Shown: positions 50,701 through 58,295 of the stretch, one piece after another
Numbering within the stretch: position 1 is the first letter of the stretch
Layout: each line of letters opens with the position of its first letter
Source: Trichomonas vaginalis G3
Taxonomy: Eukaryota > Parabasalia > Trichomonadida > Trichomonadidae
Direction of reading: 5' to 3'
Length of the DNA stretch: 64,000 nt
Assembly: GCF_026262505.1 (NCBI RefSeq)
Contig: NC_067203.1
Span: 13,032,392 to 13,096,391, forward strand
The notes under the pieces: generated by a model
What the model was told of the DNA's origin: nothing
Database searches by the model: none
What the model saw: the letters and a program-made list of their open reading frames with translations, nothing else
Translations under genes and position numbers: made by a program

Positions 50701-51970
50701 AACAGCAAAGTTACACGCGATAAAGAGCAAAGAAGACCGTTGGCAACAAGAATCTTTGTGTTACGATATCAAAAACTCGTTAATTCTTTTACATTCAATT
50801 TTCAAAGGCGATGACAGAATCGTTGATTGCCTTAAAGAGCTTGAATACGTATTAGAAACAGTATCAATGATATTCAACGCACAAAGATTTGCTTTCATGG
50901 TCGATTTGTTCTTGGTAAGAGTTGCTTGTTCAATGAGATTGTTTGTTCCGGAAATTTCGATGTCTCCAACGATTCCTTCCGACGAACTCGAACATGAACC
51001 AGAAGAATTCCCTCCTATATCTCCTTTCCTTCAGGATTACCCGCAAATCAAATCAAAACTCAATAAATTGTTTGAGTTTTCACAGGGAAATGATGAAGTC
51101 AAAAATATTTTGACAGAAATTTCAGGTGAAGTGAACAAAGTCTTTGAAATTTGTCTTGAAAACTCAGCATTGGGAGACAACAACGATGTTAAAGATGTAA
51201 CAGAGAGAACTAAATCAATGATGGAAGAAGAGAAATCGATGAGACAAGAATTGAGCCAATTAATGGCGAAATTACAACAATTGTCTCAAAAAGAAAATTC
51301 GGCAAAACAGAAAGAAATTGATCAACTGGAATCCGCGTTCACGAGATTGAAATCTGTTACTGATTCAAGAGATTTAGTACTTGACAAAATCAAATCTTGC
51401 GAGGCAGAAACGGAAAGGATGAGACAAACAAAGAAAGAATACGAAAAAATGAAGGAAAGATACTTGAAATCTTTGAGCGAAAGTGAAACAGTACAAGGAG
51501 AAAATGACAAGAAAGAACAAAATGGAGATGAAAGAGTAAAAATTGCTGATCCTGCTGTTGTAGAAATGTCTCAACAACTGACGAATTTGATGGATGAAAA
51601 TAATTCGTTGAGAAAACAATTAAATGAAGTCAGAGGTTTGTCGAAGTCTCAGAGCGGAATGACAAAGATAATCGTCAAGGAAGATATCAGTAAATTGTCT
51701 GAGAAAAGAGATTTGCTAAAACAAGAAATTGCTTCTGTCAAAAGTGAAGTGATAATGGATAACGAACAAAGAGCGATAGAAAACGATGAAAAACTGTTTG
51801 ACAGTTTTGATCCAATTCGTATTCCGCTGAGTGACGGAAAAGGATTCACTCCGGAAGTCACTGAAAGAGTTGAGCACTTGATTTCGCTTTTGTTCGCTGC
51901 AAAACACGCAAATGACAAGATTTTCTTGGATGCTACAAAGATTGAATCTCTCAAAAAGAAAGATGAATGA
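47726..51970 (+). CDS. 1,414-aa helical/coiled-coil protein, unknown function
   Basis: One uninterrupted frame from ATG 47726. Residues 1-1,120 are predicted mostly helical without obvious repeats, recalling talin/vinculin-like helical-bundle proteins in texture only. Residues 1,150-1,410 form a strong coiled coil rich in Glu, Lys, Gln and Ser (TKSMMEEEKSMRQELSQLMA; ERMRQTKKEYEKMKERYLK). There is no signal peptide or membrane span and no recognised catalytic motif. It may be a cytoskeletal or scaffolding protein. It is the largest intact host gene of the window. Confidence 0.8.
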   Translation: MEELKLSADVDQEAPYQSSSSRSMYIVNKQIEKIVRNIQDAHDKLLPLSLNPNIFITQDQIKKLHMPTFESIRESIETMQAFLKVQETGENSESLHKSEKSDQFSSLFHRFIDQTLTLFSIGAFPINQLNPHIIALANLHLMYFRMVKNPEIPIDKEFFLSTWSALNQLFLNMKGIIREIDFGCYPPQFDELYRILYFYVQNDQRAAPLAEDTGEALEALKRQLLFLNSVSEPTISILKDTKFVLTHYIYEFDQLKEYVLNQTRNLRPNDINQKAQINNQLRVIINSAISAFELIESATHIENIIQSPGFVFYNEIFEQPGLLTTVVQQAMDFISVEVKSLISAGVKANATHLIQLSKQVSESLRTGTLDNDSLKDFIRSIVEYDPSSDASERQIIQYCERALNTYLQGRDQPQSIIIARSHLENFKRARDKRIVSSETAYQKFWSLFLFQSNICDPNLQAFKDVNNMLYDYIHKNLVINALVQHLHDVAPLIEESIREINKSPFQESFRYAITKQKMAIDKLIHIISKWNYDFSNSTTKSQFIKLLHLFFQFCSVILKNAEKQAIVEGVTLMLSYFPPPSIVRESINLNASVSALSKQISKILGDFVLTNETTVDLCQLPIPSVDDKNVTEATRLAEVSLYDIRKLNMQIEDVVYMFKFINLYEYFYDNFSAKCGSQFPNNYSFTTIDSYAFNVSVDFITPMLHILGSPTIKTILNLNLLKHILDFFASMFCGDMPRVKSEIMSIVPLIPHLDFSEITYSAITNIPKIFIYLLSKESANQKLLANVMDLLMLYNIASTPIIASFVSGNVSEFKNESEVFLVHADSIDHEMGIIFRDIWSDVTFFASHITAVCNLANAMEHALSDDLPIQTVTRERQISKLHNCFQLNMYLSFSIAAQGLVERGIVSEESYADYENTLRIIANSRTSAFEDLPDRGFEYLKKFYFTLREQLFLSPTGPIESCGPSLVSKIAAVIADSKCGISKDTAEILKTITAKLHAIKSKEDRWQQESLCYDIKNSLILLHSIFKGDDRIVDCLKELEYVLETVSMIFNAQRFAFMVDLFLVRVACSMRLFVPEISMSPTIPSDELEHEPEEFPPISPFLQDYPQIKSKLNKLFEFSQGNDEVKNILTEISGEVNKVFEICLENSALGDNNDVKDVTERTKSMMEEEKSMRQELSQLMAKLQQLSQKENSAKQKEIDQLESAFTRLKSVTDSRDLVLDKIKSCEAETERMRQTKKEYEKMKERYLKSLSESETVQGENDKKEQNGDERVKIADPAVVEMSQQLTNLMDENNSLRKQLNEVRGLSKSQSGMTKIIVKEDISKLSEKRDLLKQEIASVKSEVIMDNEQRAIENDEKLFDSFDPIRIPLSDGKGFTPEVTERVEHLISLLFAAKHANDKIFLDATKIESLKKKDE

Positions 51971-52066
51971 TAATATATACTATGAATAAAAAAAATATTT
52001 AATTGTATTATTGAAAAATAAAATTCAATGCTTTTTTTATTTCACTCCAAAATTAACTTTTAACTT

Positions 52067-52290
52067 TTAAATTAGTGATAAAACTCTCAATAAGCTGTAA
52101 ATTAGTTGATTTACCACAACCACTTTCTCCAACAATGGCAACAGTTGTATTCGGCTCCACAACAAAGTCTAAGCCGTTCAATGCTGGTTTTTCAGTGCTG
52201 CGTACTTGAAAACAAAGTTCTTAAACTCAATTCTGCCTTCGACATGATCCAATTTTCTTCCTTGATCTGAATATCAATTTTTAAGTACCT
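52067..52290 (-). pseudogene. Relic of an ABC transporter nucleotide-binding domain
   Basis: A short stretch on the minus strand reads EGRIEFKNFVFKY, then after a frame change LNGLDFVVEPNTTVAIVGES with GCGKST following. This is the start of an ABC domain with its Walker A motif. It stops about 25 residues later; the Q-loop, signature and Walker B are absent. It matches the P-glycoprotein/ABCB type best. A dead fragment. Confidence 0.75.
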
Positions 52291-52477
52291 GAAATAAGTT
52301 GCAGATAGAAGATTTGTCAATGCTAAATGATTAAAAACATAATAATGTCTCATACCAACGCTTTTTTTCGTTGTCTATAGCACTCTATTGAAAAGTAAAT
52401 TCTTTGGATTTAACAACTATAATACAAATAAAGATTTATATATACATAACAAATAAAAATACATAAAAAAGTATCTT

Positions 52478-53944
52478 TCAAACACTTGCCATTGAATCAG
52501 TATTTGGCTTTTTGCGAGTTAATTTCCTGATTGGTTTGATCCAAATGATGAGATCTAACAATAAGATTGTTAAATCATTTGCGCAGTAAACATACATCAT
52601 TTTAACGCAGTCATCTTTGTTTGTCAAGTAATAAATAGCAAAAGAGTATATAATATAAAAAGCACCTCTTGTTAAACTTGGAGATATGGCGGTTTTCGAG
52701 TAACTCAAGCATTGTAAAAGTGCTGTTACAGATTCGTTAATTGCTGTTGTCCAATTAGTATAAAACGGAATTGGAAGCATTTTTACACTCAAATCAAGTG
52801 ACTTCGAGTCCCTCAACCAAATTTTTGCCACATATCTGGGGAAAAATACAATAATTGGTAACAAAACAAGCTGGAATATCAAAGTAAGGCCAAATGTGCT
52901 ATAATATATATGTAATAATCGATTATCATTGCCTGATCCGTGCGCGTAGCTTCCTGTTCCCAACATTCCTTGTCCAAAGGAGATTGAGAAGCAATTTACG
53001 AGTGGTTGTAGCTTGAGAAAGATTGAGTAGACTGGTCCGCAGTATTGTGTGATTCCTTGTTTGGATGCAGCGTTCATCATCAAATTGATAAGAATAAGAG
53101 GAGGAAAAACGCCAGCAATAACGTTTAGAATGTATGGAGAAGCTATTTTAAGACTATCGTATGTTTCTTTAATTGGTTTTTTGACTAAATTTCCCCATTT
53201 AATATAATCATTTAATTTTCCGCTGAAAATAAGTAACGAAAGAACAATTCCTGGTAATGCTTGAGATATTGCAAATGAAAATCCGGCGTATTTAAACGGA
53301 ATTTTAAGCCCAAAGAGTAAAGCAGGGCCAAAAACTCCGCAATTAAGAGCAAATGCAGTAAGTTGCATCAGCCCAGAGAGTATTGAACGACCTTCTGATT
53401 GTAGTGTTCCACATGAAAGTTGAAATGTCGAAATTAGTGGCATTAAACATAAAATAGGGATTAAGTAACTGCAAGCTTCTTTGGACATTGCAGGTGTGCA
53501 TCCCATGAATCGTAGTAAAGGATCTGATATAAAGTAAAAGATGACTGGAATAATTATTGAAGATACAAACGCAAGACGATAAAGATCAGCTGTAACTTGG
53601 GCTGCAAACGAAAATCTATCTGCTCCTATAAGTGCGCTTGTTTTGGCGACACATGCTTGGCTGAAATATATAGCAACAGACATGCAAAGATATCTAATTG
53701 TTGTTGCAAAGCCTACAATAGTTACTTCAGTTTCGGTAAAAGCTTTTGAGATTAAAAGCAAATCAATGGCATCATGTATTGCAATGCCAAGCATATAAAT
53801 TAAAGGCCCGACACTCATTTCTAAGAGAGTCATAAAGGGAGAATGAGCCTCATAGCGAAGTTGTTCTTTCGAGAGGCTCCTCGTCATTTTTGGCGTTGTA
53901 TAATCGGTTTTAATTGCGTTGGGATCGAAAAGAGGTGACTTCAT
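52478..53944 (-). CDS. MATE-family multidrug/toxin efflux transporter
   Basis: The protein is 488 aa with about twelve hydrophobic spans in two halves. Typical MATE features are present: an N-terminal span with LEMSVGPLIYMLGIAIHDAI, then ISKAFTETEVTIVGFATTIR; FISDPLLRFMGCTPAMSKEA between spans 3 and 5; LQSEGRSILSGLMQL; and SISFGQGMLGTGSYAHGSGN in the second half. MATE proteins export drugs or organic cations by H+ or Na+ antiport. T. vaginalis has several. The start is ATG 53944, after an AT-rich leader. The gene is intact. Confidence 0.85.
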   Translation of the reverse strand: MKSPLFDPNAIKTDYTTPKMTRSLSKEQLRYEAHSPFMTLLEMSVGPLIYMLGIAIHDAIDLLLISKAFTETEVTIVGFATTIRYLCMSVAIYFSQACVAKTSALIGADRFSFAAQVTADLYRLAFVSSIIIPVIFYFISDPLLRFMGCTPAMSKEACSYLIPILCLMPLISTFQLSCGTLQSEGRSILSGLMQLTAFALNCGVFGPALLFGLKIPFKYAGFSFAISQALPGIVLSLLIFSGKLNDYIKWGNLVKKPIKETYDSLKIASPYILNVIAGVFPPLILINLMMNAASKQGITQYCGPVYSIFLKLQPLVNCFSISFGQGMLGTGSYAHGSGNDNRLLHIYYSTFGLTLIFQLVLLPIIVFFPRYVAKIWLRDSKSLDLSVKMLPIPFYTNWTTAINESVTALLQCLSYSKTAISPSLTRGAFYIIYSFAIYYLTNKDDCVKMMYVYCANDLTILLLDLIIWIKPIRKLTRKKPNTDSMASV

Positions 53945-54540
53945 AAATAAAAAGATTTTGTAATGCGATCAAAAAGGCCTCAAAAAATATTCATCTCTCA
54001 AAAAAAGAATCTTTCGATACAAATCAAATTGTCACTTTAAAAATTTAATAAGTGTAGTTTGTAGATTTAAAATGAAATCACCTTAATTTTTTGTAAACTT
54101 TTGATTTTTGATTTGATAGTAATCAATGTAATTTCATTAAGCATAGTTAGTATTGTGCTATTCTATATGAAATATTGTGTTTTTGCAAATAAATAATTCT
54201 TATTTATCAAAATCATTCCCCAACATAACACATTCTAGCAATTCACTTCTAAAATCTTGGTTTATATGTATGTGCGATTTGAAACCGAATTACGATTCTT
54301 AAATTAAGTCTTTTTCTATCAAAATATTAAAAGAAAACTTTATTTCGGATCGCTTCCTAGTAGTCCATGATCCCATCCAGTTAGCAAGATATTACATCAT
54401 AATTGTTTGTAATAAAATTGGAAATTATAAATCAAGATAACACAATATTCCTAGCGTTGTACTATCTTTATGCATTAGATATTAGTGTCGAAACTAATCA
54501 ATATCATTTATCTGTTTTGTGTCGACATTTAAATTTTTTC
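53945..54540. other. Intergenic, AT-rich
   Basis: This lies between the divergent MATE and DUF3447/ankyrin genes. The ankyrin frame stays open upstream of 54541, but without a convincing ATG. No repeats or RNA genes are seen. Confidence 0.55.
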
Positions 54541-55683
54541 ATGTCTGATCAAGACATTGATACAAATAAATATGATAAATTGAGAAGTATCTACAAATAC
54601 TACATCGATTCACATATTGCGCTATATCAGTTGAAAACGGAAAATGTCGAAGAATTAGCATCGATTTACGAATTAATTAAAACAAATTTGATTGATTCAA
54701 AGAAATATCAACCACAACACATTATAATATCAATTTTAAATATTATTCCGTATAATAACCGCTATCTAAAGTCATACTTGCAACTTGCGAAATTCGTATA
54801 TGGTGATTACAATGTTACAAAGGTCACAGATATTTCACATATTTCTAACTGCCTGTTTTATAATGAGTATGGAATTAGCTTAAGTGAAGATAAAAACATG
54901 GTAAAAATTAGAATTAAAAATATTGATCTTAATGCAGAAAATACGATTACCAGAGCTATTATGGATAATAACAAAGAAAAATTAATCTTCTTCACGGAGG
55001 TAGATGGATTTGATAAAAATCAAACGTTTTATAGCAGTTTATTTCCAGATTACAACGAACATTCATTACTTGAATTATGTTGTTACTACAGAGCAGTTGA
55101 TTGTTTCAAGTTATTAAGATCGAAGTTTAACTCAGAGATCACTAAAGCATGCCTACAATTTTCATTTTTAGGTGGAAATCAAGAGATCATGAGTGAATGT
55201 TTGAAATATCACGTCCCAGATAACAATTGCATGAAATATGCAATTATTTCGCACAATATTGATTTTGTTACATTCTTGATGAATGAGTACAATATGGAGA
55301 TCAATTTAACATATTGTGCAGAGTATAATAATCTTGAATCATTTTTAGTTTATTTCGATCAAACCAATGATATTGACAAATGTTTTATTTATTCACCGTT
55401 GTTTAATATTCCATCACTTTGCGAATATTTCCTTTCACTTGGTGTAGATATCAATGTAGAAAATGACGATGGAATTACTTCTATTGATATGGCAATATCA
55501 TCCGATCATATAGAAATAGTTGAACTTCTTCTTTCACATGGCGTAAATGTAAATGCTAAAGATGGAAACGGAGACACACTTCTTGATGTTGCAAAAGAAT
55601 ATCAATGTAAAGAAATATATGAACTTCTTCTTTCACGAGGTGCCATTAACAATTCATCTATAAAGGCTTTTAAATGTTGTTAA
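54541..55683 (+). CDS. DUF3447/ankyrin-repeat protein (380 aa)
   Basis: The start is ATG 54541 (MSDQDIDTNKYDKLRSIYKY), which matches the usual beginning of this trichomonad family and follows TTTTTTCATG. Residues 1-140 are the conserved helical N-terminus (YQPQHIIISILNIIPYNNRY). DUF3447-like repeats run about 150-310 (LLELCCYYRAVDCFKLLRSK, NNCMKYAIISHNIDFVTFLM). Two or three ankyrin repeats follow (SSDHIEIVELLLSHGVNVNA). It is close to the decayed gene at 61309-64000. It looks intact but shorter than most members. Confidence 0.85.
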   Translation: MSDQDIDTNKYDKLRSIYKYYIDSHIALYQLKTENVEELASIYELIKTNLIDSKKYQPQHIIISILNIIPYNNRYLKSYLQLAKFVYGDYNVTKVTDISHISNCLFYNEYGISLSEDKNMVKIRIKNIDLNAENTITRAIMDNNKEKLIFFTEVDGFDKNQTFYSSLFPDYNEHSLLELCCYYRAVDCFKLLRSKFNSEITKACLQFSFLGGNQEIMSECLKYHVPDNNCMKYAIISHNIDFVTFLMNEYNMEINLTYCAEYNNLESFLVYFDQTNDIDKCFIYSPLFNIPSLCEYFLSLGVDINVENDDGITSIDMAISSDHIEIVELLLSHGVNVNAKDGNGDTLLDVAKEYQCKEIYELLLSRGAINNSSIKAFKCC

Positions 55684-55983
55684 TGTAATCAAGGTTAGAT
55701 TCATTTATTTGTGGGTCCAACATTTTAAATGTGATGTCACTTTCGGTATACACTATTATTACATTTCTAATTAATAGTAAATTTTTACACTGAAAAAAAA
55801 AATAATAATAATAAACAACTACTTTTTCGACTTTAAGATACACGATATCATCGAACGGTATTAGAGTAAACAATCAAATCTTTTGCATGTGAATTTTTAT
55901 ATCACAAATTTCACATAAAATTTCCATCAAAATGAAATCTTCAGAAAAATTTGAGAAGAATTCAAATTTATATTCTGGAAAAA

Positions 55984-56550
55984 ATGTCGAAGAACCTACC
56001 TAAAGTCATATTTCTAGGAACGTCGTTTGTAGGAAAGACTAGTCTGCTCTCTTCTCTAAGAGGAATAAGAAATATCGCTCATAAGCCGACATCTGTAATG
56101 GGTGTATTTCAGGTCCAAGGGCAAATGAATGGACAAACGTTTGATTATCTTTATTGCGATACATGTGGTCAAGATTCTCTTAATAGCCTTCTTCCGATGT
56201 ATATCAGAGGCTCTCAAATTGCAATTTTGGTTTATTCAATTACTGATAAAGCTTCGTTTGGAATGATCAATAAATACATAAATACAGCTCAATCTTATGA
56301 AAAAGATATAACATTTATATTGGTTGGAAACAAAATGGATTTAACAGAAAGAGAAGTTGAATATCAAGAAGGATGTGATCTTGCAGATAGTTTAGATATT
56401 CCATTTTATGAAACAAGTGCAAAAGATGGTACTAACATTGAAAATCTCAAATCAAAGATTGAAAGAACTGTCTATGAGAAGAAAATAGAGCCTATTAACT
56501 CTGTTTCACTCAATTCTAGTGTAAAAAGAGGATGTATGTGTAAAAATTAA
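55984..56550 (+). CDS. Rab-like small GTPase
   Basis: The protein is 188 aa from ATG 55984, preferred over the upstream ATG at 55951 because MSKNLPKVIFLGTSFVGKTS aligns with Rab starts. GTPase motifs: P-loop GTSFVGKTS; switch I Thr in KPTSVMGVF; DTCGQD in place of DTAGQE; NKMD; ETSAK. The C-terminus CMCKN can be prenylated in CXC fashion. Rab proteins direct vesicle traffic; this one has an unusual switch II and lacks the usual RabF wording in places, so it is a divergent family member. Confidence 0.85.
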   Translation: MSKNLPKVIFLGTSFVGKTSLLSSLRGIRNIAHKPTSVMGVFQVQGQMNGQTFDYLYCDTCGQDSLNSLLPMYIRGSQIAILVYSITDKASFGMINKYINTAQSYEKDITFILVGNKMDLTEREVEYQEGCDLADSLDIPFYETSAKDGTNIENLKSKIERTVYEKKIEPINSVSLNSSVKRGCMCKN

Positions 56551-56803
56551 AAAAAATATTTTATTAGTAATTACATTGGATTCCTTTGTTCATATTTATA
56601 ATAGTTCCATATTTTGTTTAATATTTTATATGGTAAAATGTTAAAAACCTTGTAACAGATCAGATTTAAAAACCTATATTCAGATTTTAAAGATTTTTTA
56701 AGAAATTATGTGGATCTAACTGGAAAGACGTATATCATTCATGAAAATCAAGAATATTTGCTGAATCAATCATAAAAGTGACAAAAATTTTGATAATTAC
56801 TAA

Positions 56804-57529
56804 ATGATAGATCCACCTTTATTTTATGACACACTATCCGCATCAGATCAAATTGAATACTCTAAATTGCGAGAAAAACTCAGTAGTTCCTCACTTAGAC
56901 ATAAAAGAAACGTAAGTGTAAAATTATTCACTGATTTACTCGAAGTTATCAAATTTTTCTGTGTCAAAAATACAGAGGCTGACGAAAAAAGATATCTCGT
57001 ATGTGGAATTTGTTGGTTAGACGATAGTAATATTGCAATTAATACAAATCAATTGAAAGCATTATTTGGCGTATCGAAATCAATGATTAATAACAGCTTC
57101 AAGAGCATGGGTTTCGAAAATGAGCAAAAATTCATTTCAACAAATCAAAAATTATTTAAATTCATTCCTCTTCTTAAAAGCCAGCCACTTACCGCTAAAA
57201 AATGGACTGTAAGGCATAAAGAGAAAGAAGGTTGCTGTGGACATTGCGGTACAAGCGAATGTACTTGTAACCATGATGAATCCTCCTCTAAAAAACATTC
57301 CTGCTGTTGTAGCGGTATTGGAGCGAACTTCTCTTGTCCTTGTTGTCATCCACTTTTTGGATGCACTTGTGGTGTTGTTTCTCCCGCTGATTTAATCAAC
57401 CCTGACGGAACAATCATCCATAAAGAGTGTAACTGCAAATTCCCAGATGATTCATACGAAATGGATGTCTCCACTTGTAAATGTGTTCATCCTGTCTGGA
57501 CAACACCAAATTGTCCATTACTTAACTAA
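56804..57529 (+). CDS. Initiator-binding-domain (IBP39-like) protein with Cys-rich tail
   Basis: The protein is 241 aa. Residues 10-130 resemble the IBD of T. vaginalis IBP39, a winged helix that binds the core promoter Inr: YSKLREKLSSSSLRHKRNVS, then LVCGICWLDDSNIAINTNQL and ALFGVSKSMINNSFKSMGFE. Residues 143-240 form a Cys/His-rich region (GCCGHCGTSECTCNHDESSS; FSCPCCHPLFGCTCG), which may bind zinc; IBP39 itself carries a different C-terminal domain that contacts RNA polymerase II. I infer a promoter-binding regulator. Start ATG 56804; the gene looks intact. Confidence 0.8.
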   Translation: MIDPPLFYDTLSASDQIEYSKLREKLSSSSLRHKRNVSVKLFTDLLEVIKFFCVKNTEADEKRYLVCGICWLDDSNIAINTNQLKALFGVSKSMINNSFKSMGFENEQKFISTNQKLFKFIPLLKSQPLTAKKWTVRHKEKEGCCGHCGTSECTCNHDESSSKKHSCCCSGIGANFSCPCCHPLFGCTCGVVSPADLINPDGTIIHKECNCKFPDDSYEMDVSTCKCVHPVWTTPNCPLLN

Positions 57530-57745
57530 ATCTGTATAGAGTATATTATTGTAATGTAAAATTAAAAACATTTATTTGTAAATTTTCTAGGTAAAGCTCA
57601 TATTTCTGATATTTTATTCAAAATTATTTGATAAATAGCAAAATAAGCAAATAAAATTTGTATACAATTGATGTAAAGTATTAATTTATTAAAAATATGA
57701 GAAATTTTCAAAAAAATTAATTTTGTCACTTTTTCTAAAAAAATA

Positions 57746-58084
57746 ATGTTTGATGAAACATATTCAACGCAACTGACATTCAAACTGACTAAAGATACAC
57801 CGTTTCATGGTCCAACTCAAGGATATGTAGATTTGCATCGATTTTCTTTAATTGATGATTATCCAGATTTTCAAGGACAGCGCGTAATTGTATATGCAAC
57901 ACTAGACACAGTCGCAAGATCAGGGAAAGACCTTCACGTAAAAATTTCCATTGCTTCTTTAATTTTAGGAAAAGATTACGAATCAACAGCTGATTTCAAG
58001 ATTAGTGCCAAAGATAATGTAAATGTTACAGTTGAAGGACCCGATGTATCAATACAAATGTTATATTCACAGTACGAGAATTAA
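57746..58084 (+). CDS. 112-aa protein, unknown function
   Basis: It starts MFDETYSTQLTFKLTKDTPF, 17 bases after GTCACTTTTTC. The protein looks beta-rich (QRVIVYATLDTVARSGK; DLHVKISIASLILGKD) and small. No signal, membrane or metal-binding motif. It lies head to tail between the IBD and MED13-like genes. I do not recognise it. Confidence 0.6.
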   Translation: MFDETYSTQLTFKLTKDTPFHGPTQGYVDLHRFSLIDDYPDFQGQRVIVYATLDTVARSGKDLHVKISIASLILGKDYESTADFKISAKDNVNVTVEGPDVSIQMLYSQYEN

Positions 58085-58295
58085 ATTTTCCATCAAAAAA
58101 TTCGTTATTTATCTGATCAATTTGCATTGGATTAGAATCTTTGATTTATTTATACTATCTTAATAAAATGTTTGCATGTATTTACTTTTCATGTTTTTTT
58201 TTCTTGTTTAAAATATTGCCCGTATTTTTTATTTTCCTTTTTCAATTTTGAGAAAATGACGTATTGATTTTTAATCAATCTAAATAAAAGTGACA

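Noticed and set aside
54403-54540. Upstream extension of the ankyrin protein
   Set aside because: It needs a TTG start; ATG 54541 matches the family start.
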